A program made the translations under genes and the position numbers. A stretch of 12,320 nucleotides of DNA from positions 1-12,320 of the forward strand of contig JBDGSI010000043.1 in the NCBI GenBank assembly GCA_042217615.1. Direction: 5' to 3'. Below the pieces are notes generated by a model. It was not told the origin of the DNA. It saw only the letters and a list, made by a program, of their open reading frames with translations, and did not search any database. This document shows, one piece after another, positions 1 to 7,335 of the stretch. The stretch comes from JBDGSM01 sp042217615. GTDB taxonomy: Archaea; Nanohalarchaeota; Nanosalinia; Nanosalinales; Nanosalinaceae. Numbering within the stretch: the stretch's first letter is position 1; every line of letters starts with the position of its first letter.

Positions 1-1
1 G

Positions 2-1141
2 ATCGGCAAAGCATACAGAAACGAGATCTCACCGAGAAAAGGCCTTGTCAGAGTCCGGGAGTTAAACCAGGCGGAGCTGGAGCACTTCATCGACCCTGAA
101 GAGGACAGGCCTGATGTCGAGGATGTTGAGAACGTTGAGATAAAGCTTTATCCTCGTGAAGCACAGGAGAACGGCGGTGAGCCCAAGCTCTACACCGTGA
201 GAGAGGCAATTGATGAAGGAGTTATAGAGTCTGAGTGGATTGCGTACTATCTCGGACTGGCTAAGCAGTGGTACGAGAGCGTCGGAGTTGACATGAATCG
301 CTTCAGATTCCGGCAACATCTTGAAGACGAGCTCTCACACTACGCATCCGACTGCTGGGATGCAGAAGCCGATATCGGCGGAGAGGAAGAGGACTGGCTT
401 GAGATAACAGGATTCGCCTATAGAGGTTGCTACGACCTTAAAAAACACCACCAACACTCCGAAGAAGACTTCACAGTCTTCAAGGAGTACGAAGAGCCTA
501 AAGTAGTAGAACAGCGGACCGTTGACCCGGACATGGGTTATCTCGGGCCGGAGTTCGGCGACAAGGCAGGAGAAATCTCTGAAAAACTTGAAGAACTTGC
601 GGAGGAAGATCCTGAGACCTTTGAACAAAAGGAAGTCACTGTAGAAGTCGATGGCGAAGATTTAGAGATTCCTTCGGAGAAATGCAATTTCCAGGTTGAA
701 GAAGTGAAGAAGTCTGGCGAGCACATCCTGCCTCACATTGTAGAACCCTCCTTTGGCATTGACCGAATGGTATACACCGTTCTATCCCACGCCTACGACG
801 AGGATGAAGTCGATGAGGAAGAGAGGACTGTTTTACGGTTCAGTGAGGAGGTTGCGCCGACGGAGGTCGCTGTCTTCCCGTTAATGGATAAAGAGGGCCT
901 CGGTGAGAAAGCCCAGGAGGTCGCGGAGAAGTTGAGAGCGGAAGGTTTCTCCGTCAAGTACGACGACTCAGGGAATATCGGTAGAAGGTATCGCCGGCAG
1001 GACGAGGTCGGTACACCGGTCTGCGTCACGATAGACTACGAGACCTTGGAGGAAGAACCTGAGACCGTGACCGTTAGAGACCGTGATTCGACGGATCAGG
1101 AACGTGTCAAGGTTTCTGAGTTAGCGGAGTTCCTCCGCTGA
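2..1141 (+). CDS. glyS: Glycyl-tRNA synthetase, C-terminal part (5' truncated by window edge)
   Basis: Charges tRNA-Gly with glycine in the cytoplasm. The frame is open from base 2, giving 379 residues; the full archaeal enzyme is usually about 570. The fragment opens with a class II motif 2 region (RNEISPRKGLVRVREL, followed by AELEHF). Next comes an acidic insertion domain, then motif 3 at about 720-800 (HIVEPSFGIDRM), then the anticodon-binding domain (VAVFPLM to the C-terminus, ending about LAEFLR). The order and motifs fit the archaeal/eukaryal alpha2 GlyRS, not the bacterial alpha2beta2 type. The protein is very rich in Glu/Asp, as in halophiles. The gene converges on the luxC-like gene with an 18-nt gap containing a T-run. 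After base 112 it carries none of the AGGCCT motif common elsewhere in the window. The identification is secure; the N-terminus lies outside the window. Confidence 0.96.
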   Translation: MGKAYRNEISPRKGLVRVRELNQAELEHFIDPEEDRPDVEDVENVEIKLYPREAQENGGEPKLYTVREAIDEGVIESEWIAYYLGLAKQWYESVGVDMNRFRFRQHLEDELSHYASDCWDAEADIGGEEEDWLEITGFAYRGCYDLKKHHQHSEEDFTVFKEYEEPKVVEQRTVDPDMGYLGPEFGDKAGEISEKLEELAEEDPETFEQKEVTVEVDGEDLEIPSEKCNFQVEEVKKSGEHILPHIVEPSFGIDRMVYTVLSHAYDEDEVDEEERTVLRFSEEVAPTEVAVFPLMDKEGLGEKAQEVAEKLRAEGFSVKYDDSGNIGRRYRRQDEVGTPVCVTIDYETLEEEPETVTVRDRDSTDQERVKVSELAEFLR

Positions 1142-1154
1142 TTTCTCCCTCTTG

Positions 1155-1161
1155 TTTTTTT
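1155..1161 (+). terminator. T-run terminator after glyS
   Basis: A run of seven T residues begins 13 bases after the glyS stop, in an otherwise pyrimidine-rich stretch. Archaeal RNA polymerase commonly terminates on T-runs without a hairpin. It reaches the stop codon of the convergent luxC-like gene. This is inferred from sequence only. Confidence 0.45.
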
Positions 1162-2539
1162 ATTCATCGGTTATCCATTGAAGGAGTTCGTTTATAGGGT
1201 GTTTTCCATCCCATGGAATCGGTTTCTGGGGCTGTGCGTTGCCTGGAGAGGTTATTCTTTTGGCCTGTGTTTTCATTATCTTTTTCTTTACTTCTTCCTG
1301 ATTTTTAACCGCTAGTATGAATTCTTGCAGGTTTCTTATTGATCCAACGGTTTTGAGGCCTTTTTCAAGGTTTTCTACTTTGTGTGCGTTCACGAATCTG
1401 TAGCTGTGGAACTCTGTGAGATCTGATTTTTCGAGGCCTTGTTTTGTGGTTACTGTTGTCTGGTTTTCCCAGTCTGAGATCAGTCTGTCTGTGTCTCTGG
1501 CGATTTTTTTGGTCCGGTTTATGTTTATTTTGTCTTTTTCCGGTATCTGGCCTGGAGGGTATTTTTCTGCGTGTTTTTCCAGTGTTTCTGCCAGGTCTTG
1601 GAGGAAGGCCTCTGTTTTTCCGGTTTGTTCTATTATCATGATAAGAGGTGAGAAGCAGAGAAGTTGGTCGCCCCATGAGAAGTCTTTTGCTATCTGTTGG
1701 AGCAGTTCTTGACTGTAGTTTTGTTGTGTTTCTTTGTCGACTAGGTATGCTCCGAATTCAAAGTGGAATGGTATGAACCGTGTTGTAGGTGAGATCTTCT
1801 TTCTTATCTGGTTTATTGTTTTGTCGTCTCCCCATGCCATGACGAAGTCGAGTGAGAAAAGTGCTTTTTCAAGTTGTTCGGAGCCGCCTGGCCAGTAAGC
1901 TATTCTACAGGTGTTTGCAACAGGGTTGTCGTACTCGTTGTAGACCTGATGCAGCACTTCTAAAGTGTGTTTATCGCCTGAGGGCATTTTATGGATTATA
2001 GAGTTTCTGGACAGCACCCTCCAGATTTCAGGTAGAACTGCTGCAGCAACGTTATGACCTGCATTTATGCTTACACCGCCGCCTAAAGGAGTTGCAGCTT
2101 CCCTGTAGTTCTGAGCCTCCACCCAGGAATCCAGATACTTTGAAAGATCTGTCTGACCATGCATCATCCAGTCAGACAGCATTTCAGGGTTAGCCATCTC
2201 TCTTATCGACTCTATATCATACAGAACCATTTCACGGGACTCCCCTGTCTCCCTCACCAGTTCCTCAACGTTTTCCTCTTGGGAAAGCCTGTCGGCAAAG
2301 GCCTCCAGCATTTCAACCAGATGATCTACAACTTCACTTGTTGAAAGGTTTCTAAGGCCTTGATTACCGGGTATTATTGCCCTAGGATCTTGAGGAAAGT
2401 CTTTTTCCTCTCCGTTCTCCAGTATGTAGGCTTTTTCAGGTATCTCACTGGCTTCTAAGTTGTTGAATTCTATTGAGTCTACTCCGCAGCCTCCACGGTA
2501 CTCTGCCTGAACCTGTTCTGAATCTGAACCTCTTTCCAT
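1160..2539 (-). CDS. LuxC-like acyl-CoA reductase
   Basis: Predicted NAD(P)H-dependent reductase that takes an acyl group as a Cys thioester and releases an aldehyde (LuxC family, aldehyde dehydrogenase superfamily). The 459 residues are close to the usual LuxC length. Visible LuxC features are a glycine-rich stretch and nucleotide-fold segment at residues 151-185 (PLGGGVSINAGHNV, then NSIIHKMPSGD), AYWPGG at 215-220, VMAWGDD at 233-239, the nucleophile region DQLLCFSP with Cys295, and a C-terminal IPWDG near 441-445. The start ATG lies six bases after the luxE-like stop. It is preceded by an SD-like GTGATGA that overlaps that stop, so the genes are translationally linked. As the last gene of the FIST-LuxE-LuxC operon it probably receives its acyl group from the upstream LuxE homologue. 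The substrate is unknown, and no luciferase is nearby. Confidence 0.88.
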   Translation of the reverse strand: MERGSDSEQVQAEYRGGCGVDSIEFNNLEASEIPEKAYILENGEEKDFPQDPRAIIPGNQGLRNLSTSEVVDHLVEMLEAFADRLSQEENVEELVRETGESREMVLYDIESIREMANPEMLSDWMMHGQTDLSKYLDSWVEAQNYREAATPLGGGVSINAGHNVAAAVLPEIWRVLSRNSIIHKMPSGDKHTLEVLHQVYNEYDNPVANTCRIAYWPGGSEQLEKALFSLDFVMAWGDDKTINQIRKKISPTTRFIPFHFEFGAYLVDKETQQNYSQELLQQIAKDFSWGDQLLCFSPLIMIIEQTGKTEAFLQDLAETLEKHAEKYPPGQIPEKDKININRTKKIARDTDRLISDWENQTTVTTKQGLEKSDLTEFHSYRFVNAHKVENLEKGLKTVGSIRNLQEFILAVKNQEEVKKKIMKTQAKRITSPGNAQPQKPIPWDGKHPINELLQWITDE

Positions 2540-2542
2540 TCT

Positions 2543-2549
2543 TCATCAC
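2543..2549 (-). promoter_or_regulatory. Ribosome binding site of luxC-like gene
   Basis: GTGATGA on the minus strand, three bases before the ATG at 2539, matches the anti-SD of archaeal 16S rRNA (GGTGATC core). It overlaps the luxE-like stop codon, which suggests translational coupling. The same string precedes the hypA-like gene. Confidence 0.55.
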
Positions 2550-3604
2550 TTTGAAGATCTTCCAACGTACTCTATCCTGGTTTCCTCGCTGTACTCTCCT
2601 CCTGTCTTCCTCACTATGTCGTCCGTAAGTATTACGCCAGGATAATCAGTGTTGCATGGGTCAAGGCCTACCATAAGGCCTTCTTCTCCTTCTTCCACAG
2701 GTTTTAACTCTCCTGTCTTCCGGAACTTGTCTTCATCCGCCACCCAGATATATCCTTTGGAGCTTATTCTCTTCAGGTCAGGGTTCTTATCTCGGTATCT
2801 GTTAGCTGCTCCGAAGTAGAGTTCTGTACAGCCATAAAGATCTAGGTGTTCCTGATTTTCTATGCCGAAAACCCGTTTTAGAAGGCCTCGGAACTCTTCT
2901 TTTCCGGCTTTAGCTTCTCCTTTCCAGCCTCCTCCAGTGATTATTGTCCCGTTTTCTCCCATGTCTATAGAGCTTCCTTGTTTCTTGAGTTTCTTCATTA
3001 TTTTGAGAAGTGCGGCAGGCGTTGAGAATATTGCCAGGTCACCCTCCCTTGATTTAAGCTCTTTCACCATTTCCTCTACTTCAGGTTCAAATCCTTCTTC
3101 TGAGAGTTGGAGGAAGGATTTTGTTTCATAGGGCTCAAATATCCAGGAGGCGTATTTGAAGACTGATCTATTCGCTTTATCTTCCGGTAGCTGGTTAAGG
3201 GTTTCTTGACTTGGCATAAGCATCGCTGTAAAGTCTATTTCAGGCAGTACAAAGTTCGAAAATTTTTGAACTATTTCCTTATGCCTTTGAAATCCTTCTT
3301 CAGATGCTCTGGCTATGCTTTTTGAGTTTGAAGTTGTTCCTGAACTGTAGAGAGCATGTTCCTGCTTTTCTTCGTCAATCGCCAGTTTTTCTGGATGTTC
3401 TTTGAACTCTCTCATATCGACTGTAGGCAGCTTCTTCAGGTCTTCAAAGCTTTCAATTTTTTCTGGAAGATCTTTTCTATCCAGTCGTTTGCTGTAAAGT
3501 TTGTTTTCCCTCCATTTCTCCAAGGCCTCATTCACAGCATTTAGAAAGACATCCTTGTTGAACTCATCAGAATCTTGCCGCATCAACTCATCAATTGCAG
3601 TCAT
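2546..3604 (-). CDS. LuxE-like acyl-protein synthetase
   Basis: Member of the LuxE acyl-protein synthetase family (ANL adenylate-forming superfamily). It is predicted to activate a carboxylic acid with ATP as an acyl-adenylate and pass it on, in the lux system via an enzyme Cys to LuxC. From the preferred ATG it has 352 residues; an in-frame TTG two codons upstream is less likely. Numbered from that ATG, the motifs are YSSGTTSNSKS at about 86 (phosphate-binding loop), TGGGWKG at about 223 (a LuxE hallmark), DLYGCTEL at about 255, ILTDDIV at about 325 and a terminal YVGR. The only cysteines are in DLYGCTEL and LDPCN. No Cys lies near the C-terminus, where the acyl-carrying Cys of Vibrio LuxE is reported, so acyl transfer may differ. 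Gaps to its operon neighbours are 25 nt upstream and 6 nt downstream. Confidence 0.87.
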   Translation of the reverse strand: MTAIDELMRQDSDEFNKDVFLNAVNEALEKWRENKLYSKRLDRKDLPEKIESFEDLKKLPTVDMREFKEHPEKLAIDEEKQEHALYSSGTTSNSKSIARASEEGFQRHKEIVQKFSNFVLPEIDFTAMLMPSQETLNQLPEDKANRSVFKYASWIFEPYETKSFLQLSEEGFEPEVEEMVKELKSREGDLAIFSTPAALLKIMKKLKKQGSSIDMGENGTIITGGGWKGEAKAGKEEFRGLLKRVFGIENQEHLDLYGCTELYFGAANRYRDKNPDLKRISSKGYIWVADEDKFRKTGELKPVEEGEEGLMVGLDPCNTDYPGVILTDDIVRKTGGEYSEETRIEYVGRSSK

Positions 3605-3629
3605 GTACAAATGTTAGTTCCCAACCTGT

Positions 3630-4874
3630 TTAATCTTTACGACATACTGTGAGACCTGATACGGTCTGATTCATTGCATTACAGACTTTGTCCTCTCCTC
3701 CACCTATCTCTCCTAATGCATACCATCCTACGAAGCAGTCTCCTATACTTTCCCTTATCTGAGATATTTCCTCCTTCATTTCATCATCCTCAAGCATTAT
3801 ACGCCTTGTAACACAGTCCGCAAAGACTGAGAACAGGGTTTCCGTGCAACCTCCTACAGCAACTTGCCCTGAACTGATTATATCCTCTTTATCTCCTTTC
3901 AATACCTTGATAACCTGCGTCTCCCTTACTTCTTCTGGCAGCACTATTCCTCCTCTACCTGTTACAGATATAGGCTGCAGCACTATCCTCTGACTAGGTC
4001 CTACCTCTTTAGCGATCGAGTACTCGAAGGCCTTACTGTATATTCTATCTACGGATCTTGGCTTACCCCCCAGAATCAAGTGCTTCAAATAGGTTTTTCC
4101 CATGCTTATAAGGCCTTTTAACGGGACTTTAACTCTTCCACGTAGATCCGATACTTTTACCCCTGTTGCATCAGCGTAAAACTTTGCTGCTTTCTTGTCA
4201 CCTATCCTAATTATTTCTCTTCCCTCTCTTTCTGTAACTATCCCTGTAGCTATTTCTTCGTTGTTTCCATGTTCCTGAACCGAGTTTATTGTGTGGTCTG
4301 AGAATATTTTTATGGCGATCGCTCCGTCTTCCATCACGTTTTTCTCTGATGTGAACTGAAATGTTTTCTCCATTTTGAAACCGTCTCCTGCTGCACCTCC
4401 TGCTATCGGGACATCAGAAGGCAATACCCTGGATATGCCGTTTAAGACCTGTTGCTGAACCCCGTCATCCAGCATAGTCATTCCCGGGTTCAAGAGGAAG
4501 ACTCCAGAGTTATCAAACTCTGGTCTATCCTCAAGTAGCTCTCCAAGCTCCTTACCTTTACTCTCAGGTTCTTCGCTGACATTTTCAACAGCTTCCACCT
4601 GAAAATCAACATCTTCTCGATCTATGAAGAGCGCAGCTACAGTACCGGAAGCAGGGCCTTCAGGAGTAATCTCTCCCCCAGTTGTACAACCTGCAAATGC
4701 AAAATTTGATCTACTGTTCAAAGCATCCGTAAACCTTTCCAGATCCAGCTTAGGCGAGGCAAATACAAAAGCAAAGCCAGGATCAAAATCCTCAGGAAGC
4801 CTCTCCAACATTTTACCTGCTGTTTTCTCAGGGTTAGAGGCCTTCACTGAGACAGGTTTTACTCCCTCCGTCAT
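3630..4874 (-). CDS. FIST N + FIST C domain protein
   Basis: FIST-domain protein of 414 residues. FIST is described as a small-molecule-binding sensory domain, proposed to bind amino acids or similar ligands. The N-terminal FIST domain shows FAGCTTGGEITPEG at about 60 and IAGGAAGDGF at about 157. The C-terminal FIST domain ends in the characteristic pattern WYALGEIGGG ... NAMNQTVSGLTV at about 383-410. There is no transmembrane segment and no fused kinase, cyclase or chemoreceptor output domain, so this is a stand-alone soluble ligand-binding protein. It is the first gene of the operon with LuxE- and LuxC-like enzymes, which suggests it binds the substrate or product or regulates that pathway. 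A TATA-like element sits about 30 nt upstream of the ATG. It is Cys-rich toward the C-terminus. The domain call is strong; its function here is inference. Confidence 0.88.
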   Translation of the reverse strand: MTEGVKPVSVKASNPEKTAGKMLERLPEDFDPGFAFVFASPKLDLERFTDALNSRSNFAFAGCTTGGEITPEGPASGTVAALFIDREDVDFQVEAVENVSEEPESKGKELGELLEDRPEFDNSGVFLLNPGMTMLDDGVQQQVLNGISRVLPSDVPIAGGAAGDGFKMEKTFQFTSEKNVMEDGAIAIKIFSDHTINSVQEHGNNEEIATGIVTEREGREIIRIGDKKAAKFYADATGVKVSDLRGRVKVPLKGLISMGKTYLKHLILGGKPRSVDRIYSKAFEYSIAKEVGPSQRIVLQPISVTGRGGIVLPEEVRETQVIKVLKGDKEDIISSGQVAVGGCTETLFSVFADCVTRRIMLEDDEMKEEISQIRESIGDCFVGWYALGEIGGGEDKVCNAMNQTVSGLTVCRKD

Positions 4875-4899
4875 AATAGTAATAGATGGGTCTTTACCG

Positions 4900-4909
4900 G
4901 ATAAAAAAG
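4900..4909 (-). promoter_or_regulatory. TATA-like box of FIST-luxE-luxC operon
   Basis: CTTTTTTATC on the minus strand is centred about 30 nt upstream of the FIST start codon. That fits an archaeal TATA box driving a nearly leaderless transcript. No other promoter is apparent within the three-gene operon. Confidence 0.42.
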
Positions 4910-4948
4910 GTTCTTAACACAGTTATCGGACAAACCTGTGAATTGGTT

Positions 4949-4959
4949 GAATACAAAAG
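4949..4959 (+). promoter_or_regulatory. Weak TATA-like box of rhomboid gene
   Basis: GAATACAAAAG is centred about 30 nt before the ATG at 4984, the spacing seen for other genes here. The match to a TATA consensus is weak. It shares the 109-nt divergent spacer with the FIST operon promoter. Confidence 0.3.
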
Positions 4960-4983
4960 TGTAGGCCTTCAAATGACTTAGTT

Positions 4984-5922
4984 ATGGGAGAGTGCTCTAA
5001 ATGCGGCGACAAAGCCATGACATTTACATGCCGCTACTGCGGCGACAAGTTCTGCTCGGAGCACAGACTTCCTGAGAACCATGACTGTAAAGGCCTTGAA
5101 GAAGGAGTAGAGGAAGAGAAAGAAGAGAAGAAGAAATGGTTTGAGGAAAAAGAGTCTAAGGAAAAACAGGAGGAACGGACCGTAACTGCCTCCAGGAGAA
5201 GAAGTAAGCCAGGCATACTTCAAACAGTTTGGAATACTCTAAAATCAAACATTACCTATACTATTATAGCTGTCACCGTCCTCTCCTTCCTGCTTCAACA
5301 AGTTCCAGGGTTTACAGAGCTCTTCTTACTCAGTGCAGAAGCTGAAGCAGTGCTTTACAGGCCTTGGACACTGTTAACTACAATGCTTTTGCATGGAGGC
5401 CTTTTACATCTTGCTGCAAACATGATTACTTTCTATTTTTTCGGCACTCCCGTAGAAAAAGTTGCAGGAAGGCATGAAGTCCTGAAACTGTATCTTGGAG
5501 CTGGCGCGGCAAGCAGCCTGGCGCACGTAGCCTTTAGAAACCTCCTGCGGTTTATACACGGTGCAGAAATGCCTGTAATCAATTTCCTAGGGATGCAGAT
5601 GGGGGGAGTTCCTACAATGCTCCCTGCTGTAGGCGCCTCCGGAGCTGTATTTGCCTTTGTAGGAGCAGTCGCAATGCTTTACCCCAGGACAGAAGTACTT
5701 CTCTACTTCATAATCCCTATGAGAATTAAATCTGCTGTACAGGCCTTTGCAGGTTTCGCAGCCATTAACCTGTTGCTGAAGCTTGCAGGAATCCAGCTAC
5801 CGGTTATCGGGATGTTCGCAAGCTCAGCTCACTTGGCAGGCCTTGCAGTAGGCCTCTGGTACGGTAAGAAACTTAGAGAAAAGTACAGGCAGCAGACAGG
5901 CCTCTTCAACCCGTTTAACTGA
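4984..5922 (+). CDS. AN1 zinc-finger / rhomboid intramembrane protease fusion
   Basis: Predicted intramembrane serine protease carrying a cytosolic zinc finger, 312 residues. Residues 4-35 form an AN1-type finger with ligands C4, C7, C16, C19, C24, H27, H33 and C35, and the typical CSEHRLPENHDC ending. A highly charged Glu/Lys linker (about 37-75) follows, then a rhomboid domain with about six hydrophobic segments from residue 88 to 294. Rhomboid signatures are RPWTLLTTMLLH at 126-137, HGGLLHLAAN (H137, H142, N146), catalytic Ser219 in GASG, and catalytic His283 in SSAHLAGLAVG. Both residues of the Ser-His dyad are present, so it should be active. The finger may bring substrates or partners to the membrane. 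Similar AN1-rhomboid proteins are known in haloarchaea. It is transcribed divergently from the FIST operon; the M14 hydrolase follows on the same strand after 59 nt. Confidence 0.94.
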   Translation: MGECSKCGDKAMTFTCRYCGDKFCSEHRLPENHDCKGLEEGVEEEKEEKKKWFEEKESKEKQEERTVTASRRRSKPGILQTVWNTLKSNITYTIIAVTVLSFLLQQVPGFTELFLLSAEAEAVLYRPWTLLTTMLLHGGLLHLAANMITFYFFGTPVEKVAGRHEVLKLYLGAGAASSLAHVAFRNLLRFIHGAEMPVINFLGMQMGGVPTMLPAVGASGAVFAFVGAVAMLYPRTEVLLYFIIPMRIKSAVQAFAGFAAINLLLKLAGIQLPVIGMFASSAHLAGLAVGLWYGKKLREKYRQQTGLFNPFN

Positions 5923-5981
5923 AGATGCAGGGAAATAAGTACCGGGTTTTTTAGTGGTTCCCTGTTAATTTGTTCACCGTT

Positions 5982-6752
5982 ATGCGAGTTGAAAAGAGAG
6001 GAACCGGCGAACCAGAGTACAGTATTGTAGGCGGAATCCACGGAGATGAGCCTGCAGGCAGAAAAGCTATTGAAAGAATTCTTGCAGAAGATCTTAGGTT
6101 TGAAAGACCTGTACAGTTTGTAGTGGCTAATGAGGAGGCCTTAGCTGAGGATAAAAGGTTTTTAGATGATGATTTGAACAGGGTTTTTCCAGGCGATTCT
6201 GGAAGCGACAGTCATGAAAAATCCCTTGCCGTGGAAATCTTGAAACAGGTGAAAGGCACAAAGGTTCTAGACCTTCATACCACTCATTCCTATCCTTACC
6301 CTTTCTCCACTTTTTCAAGTTTTGATCAGAAACACTGGAACTTGTTAAGCAGTGCAGGAGTTTTGAACGCCGTGCTGTTCGATGATAGTTCAGGTTCTCT
6401 GCACAGCGCAGTTGATCAAGGTATTATAGTGGAGGCAGGACATCAGGGAACTGCTCAGGCTGTGGAAAACGCTGTCGGAGTTGTAAAGAACTTTTTAAGT
6501 TCGGAAGGCGTCCTAGACCTTGATTACCACCGATCTGAACCTAATATCTTTCGTTACTGTGAAACAGTTGAAGGCGACTGGAAGTTCACAGGTGAGAACT
6601 TTAGAAAAATACGTGCAGGAGAAGTGTTCGCTGAGAAAGACGGTGAAAAACTTGTAGCAGAGGAAGAGTTCTACCCCGTCCTCATGTCTACAAACGGGTA
6701 CAGAGACAAGTTAGGATTCAAAGCCGAGAAAATTGAAGGCCTTAAGGATTAA
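5982..6752 (+). CDS. Aspartoacylase / succinylglutamate desuccinylase family (M14) zinc hydrolase
   Basis: Predicted zinc-dependent amidohydrolase of the AstE/AspA family, which cleaves N-acyl amino acids or related amides. It has 256 residues from the ATG. An in-frame TTG four codons upstream is possible, but related proteins begin like MRV. Zinc ligands are H20 and E23 in GGIHGDEP and H99 in DLHTTHS. DDLNRVFPG (62-70) supplies the substrate-binding Asn/Arg pair, and Glu151 in IIVEAGHQG is the catalytic general base. All core residues are present, so it should be active. The substrate cannot be read from sequence. Its last 11 nt overlap the 3' end of the splicing endonuclease gene on the other strand. 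An acyl-amino-acid hydrolase near an acyl-activation operon is suggestive, but the two are separate transcripts. Confidence 0.88.
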   Translation: MRVEKRGTGEPEYSIVGGIHGDEPAGRKAIERILAEDLRFERPVQFVVANEEALAEDKRFLDDDLNRVFPGDSGSDSHEKSLAVEILKQVKGTKVLDLHTTHSYPYPFSTFSSFDQKHWNLLSSAGVLNAVLFDDSSGSLHSAVDQGIIVEAGHQGTAQAVENAVGVVKNFLSSEGVLDLDYHRSEPNIFRYCETVEGDWKFTGENFRKIRAGEVFAEKDGEKLVAEEEFYPVLMSTNGYRDKLGFKAEKIEGLKD

Positions 6753-7278
6753 CATGGTCAACTTCGTAATACGTTACTCCCGCCTCTGAGTCTACAACCG
6801 CCCAAAGCATTGTAGCCCTGATATTATTAGCTAAACGTACTGCACGAGACATTTCCTCGAAACTCATGGTTTCATCTTCTGGTACCGCATGCACCACCCA
6901 TTGAGTGTGCTCGCTCTGCTTTTTAGGGCCATCCTTGTAAGGATTAACTCCTCGAGGATAAACCCTGAAATGAGCGCCGAACTTGAAACCAGACTTCACA
7001 ATAAAACCTCTCTCCCGCAAATCACTGTAGACACGGTACTTATGAACAAAATCTTCATCTCTATCAACAAAAACCTGGTGCAAGGCCTCCCTACTCATCT
7101 CCTCCCCCTCATCAACAACAGTTAACTCATCTCTATCAACCAGATGCAGAGACTCCTCCGGAGAAAGCCTCAAACAACCATCCAAAAACTTGCCATAGTA
7201 TAGATCCTCATAAACCTGTTCAGCATCTTCCTCATCCCAGACCTTGACACACGAACCAGCAAACTCTCCTTCAACCAT
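6742..7278 (-). CDS. endA: tRNA-splicing endonuclease EndA homologue, catalytic Lys replaced
   Basis: Homologue of archaeal tRNA intron endonuclease, which cuts bulge-helix-bulge motifs in pre-tRNA. It has 178 residues from the ATG at 7278, the single-repeat size typical of subunits in alpha4 or (alpha-beta)2 enzymes; a GTG two codons upstream is less likely. The catalytic domain shows YRVYSDLRERGFIVKSG and FKFGAHFRVYPRG with Tyr107, SEH with His124, and VRLANNIRATMLWAVVD. Aligned with the M. jannaschii triad (Y115, H125, K156), Tyr and His are kept, but the Lys position is Ala155. The Tyr-His segment is also about seven residues longer, with a Lys-rich loop (PYKDGPKK). It may therefore be inactive alone, act as a structural subunit, or borrow a Lys from elsewhere. 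A TATA box centred 28 nt upstream supports the chosen start. An intron-containing tRNA-Leu lies 1.6 kb away. Confidence 0.9.
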   Translation of the reverse strand: MVEGEFAGSCVKVWDEEDAEQVYEDLYYGKFLDGCLRLSPEESLHLVDRDELTVVDEGEEMSREALHQVFVDRDEDFVHKYRVYSDLRERGFIVKSGFKFGAHFRVYPRGVNPYKDGPKKQSEHTQWVVHAVPEDETMSFEEMSRAVRLANNIRATMLWAVVDSEAGVTYYEVDHVNP

Positions 7279-7301
7279 AACCACCCAACAAGCTTCAAAG
7301 A

Positions 7302-7310
7302 CTTAAATAG
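7302..7310 (-). promoter_or_regulatory. TATA box of endA
   Basis: CTATTTAAG on the minus strand is centred 28 nt upstream of the ATG at 7278, which is leaderless-promoter spacing. It separates endA from the upstream rnhB gene, so the two are probably independent transcripts. One AGGCCT motif abuts it. Confidence 0.58.
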
Positions 7311-7335
7311 GCCTTACACCAAAAAATTATCCTTC

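Noticed and set aside
1416..1712. Plus-strand ORFs inside the luxC-like gene
   Set aside because: They are antisense shadows with low-complexity Ser/Phe/Cys-rich translations and no family resemblance; the opposite strand carries clear LuxC motifs.
1160..3604. A bioluminescence (lux) operon
   Set aside because: Only LuxC- and LuxE-like genes are present. There is no luciferase LuxAB and no LuxD, and LuxC/LuxE homologues also occur in non-luminous organisms.
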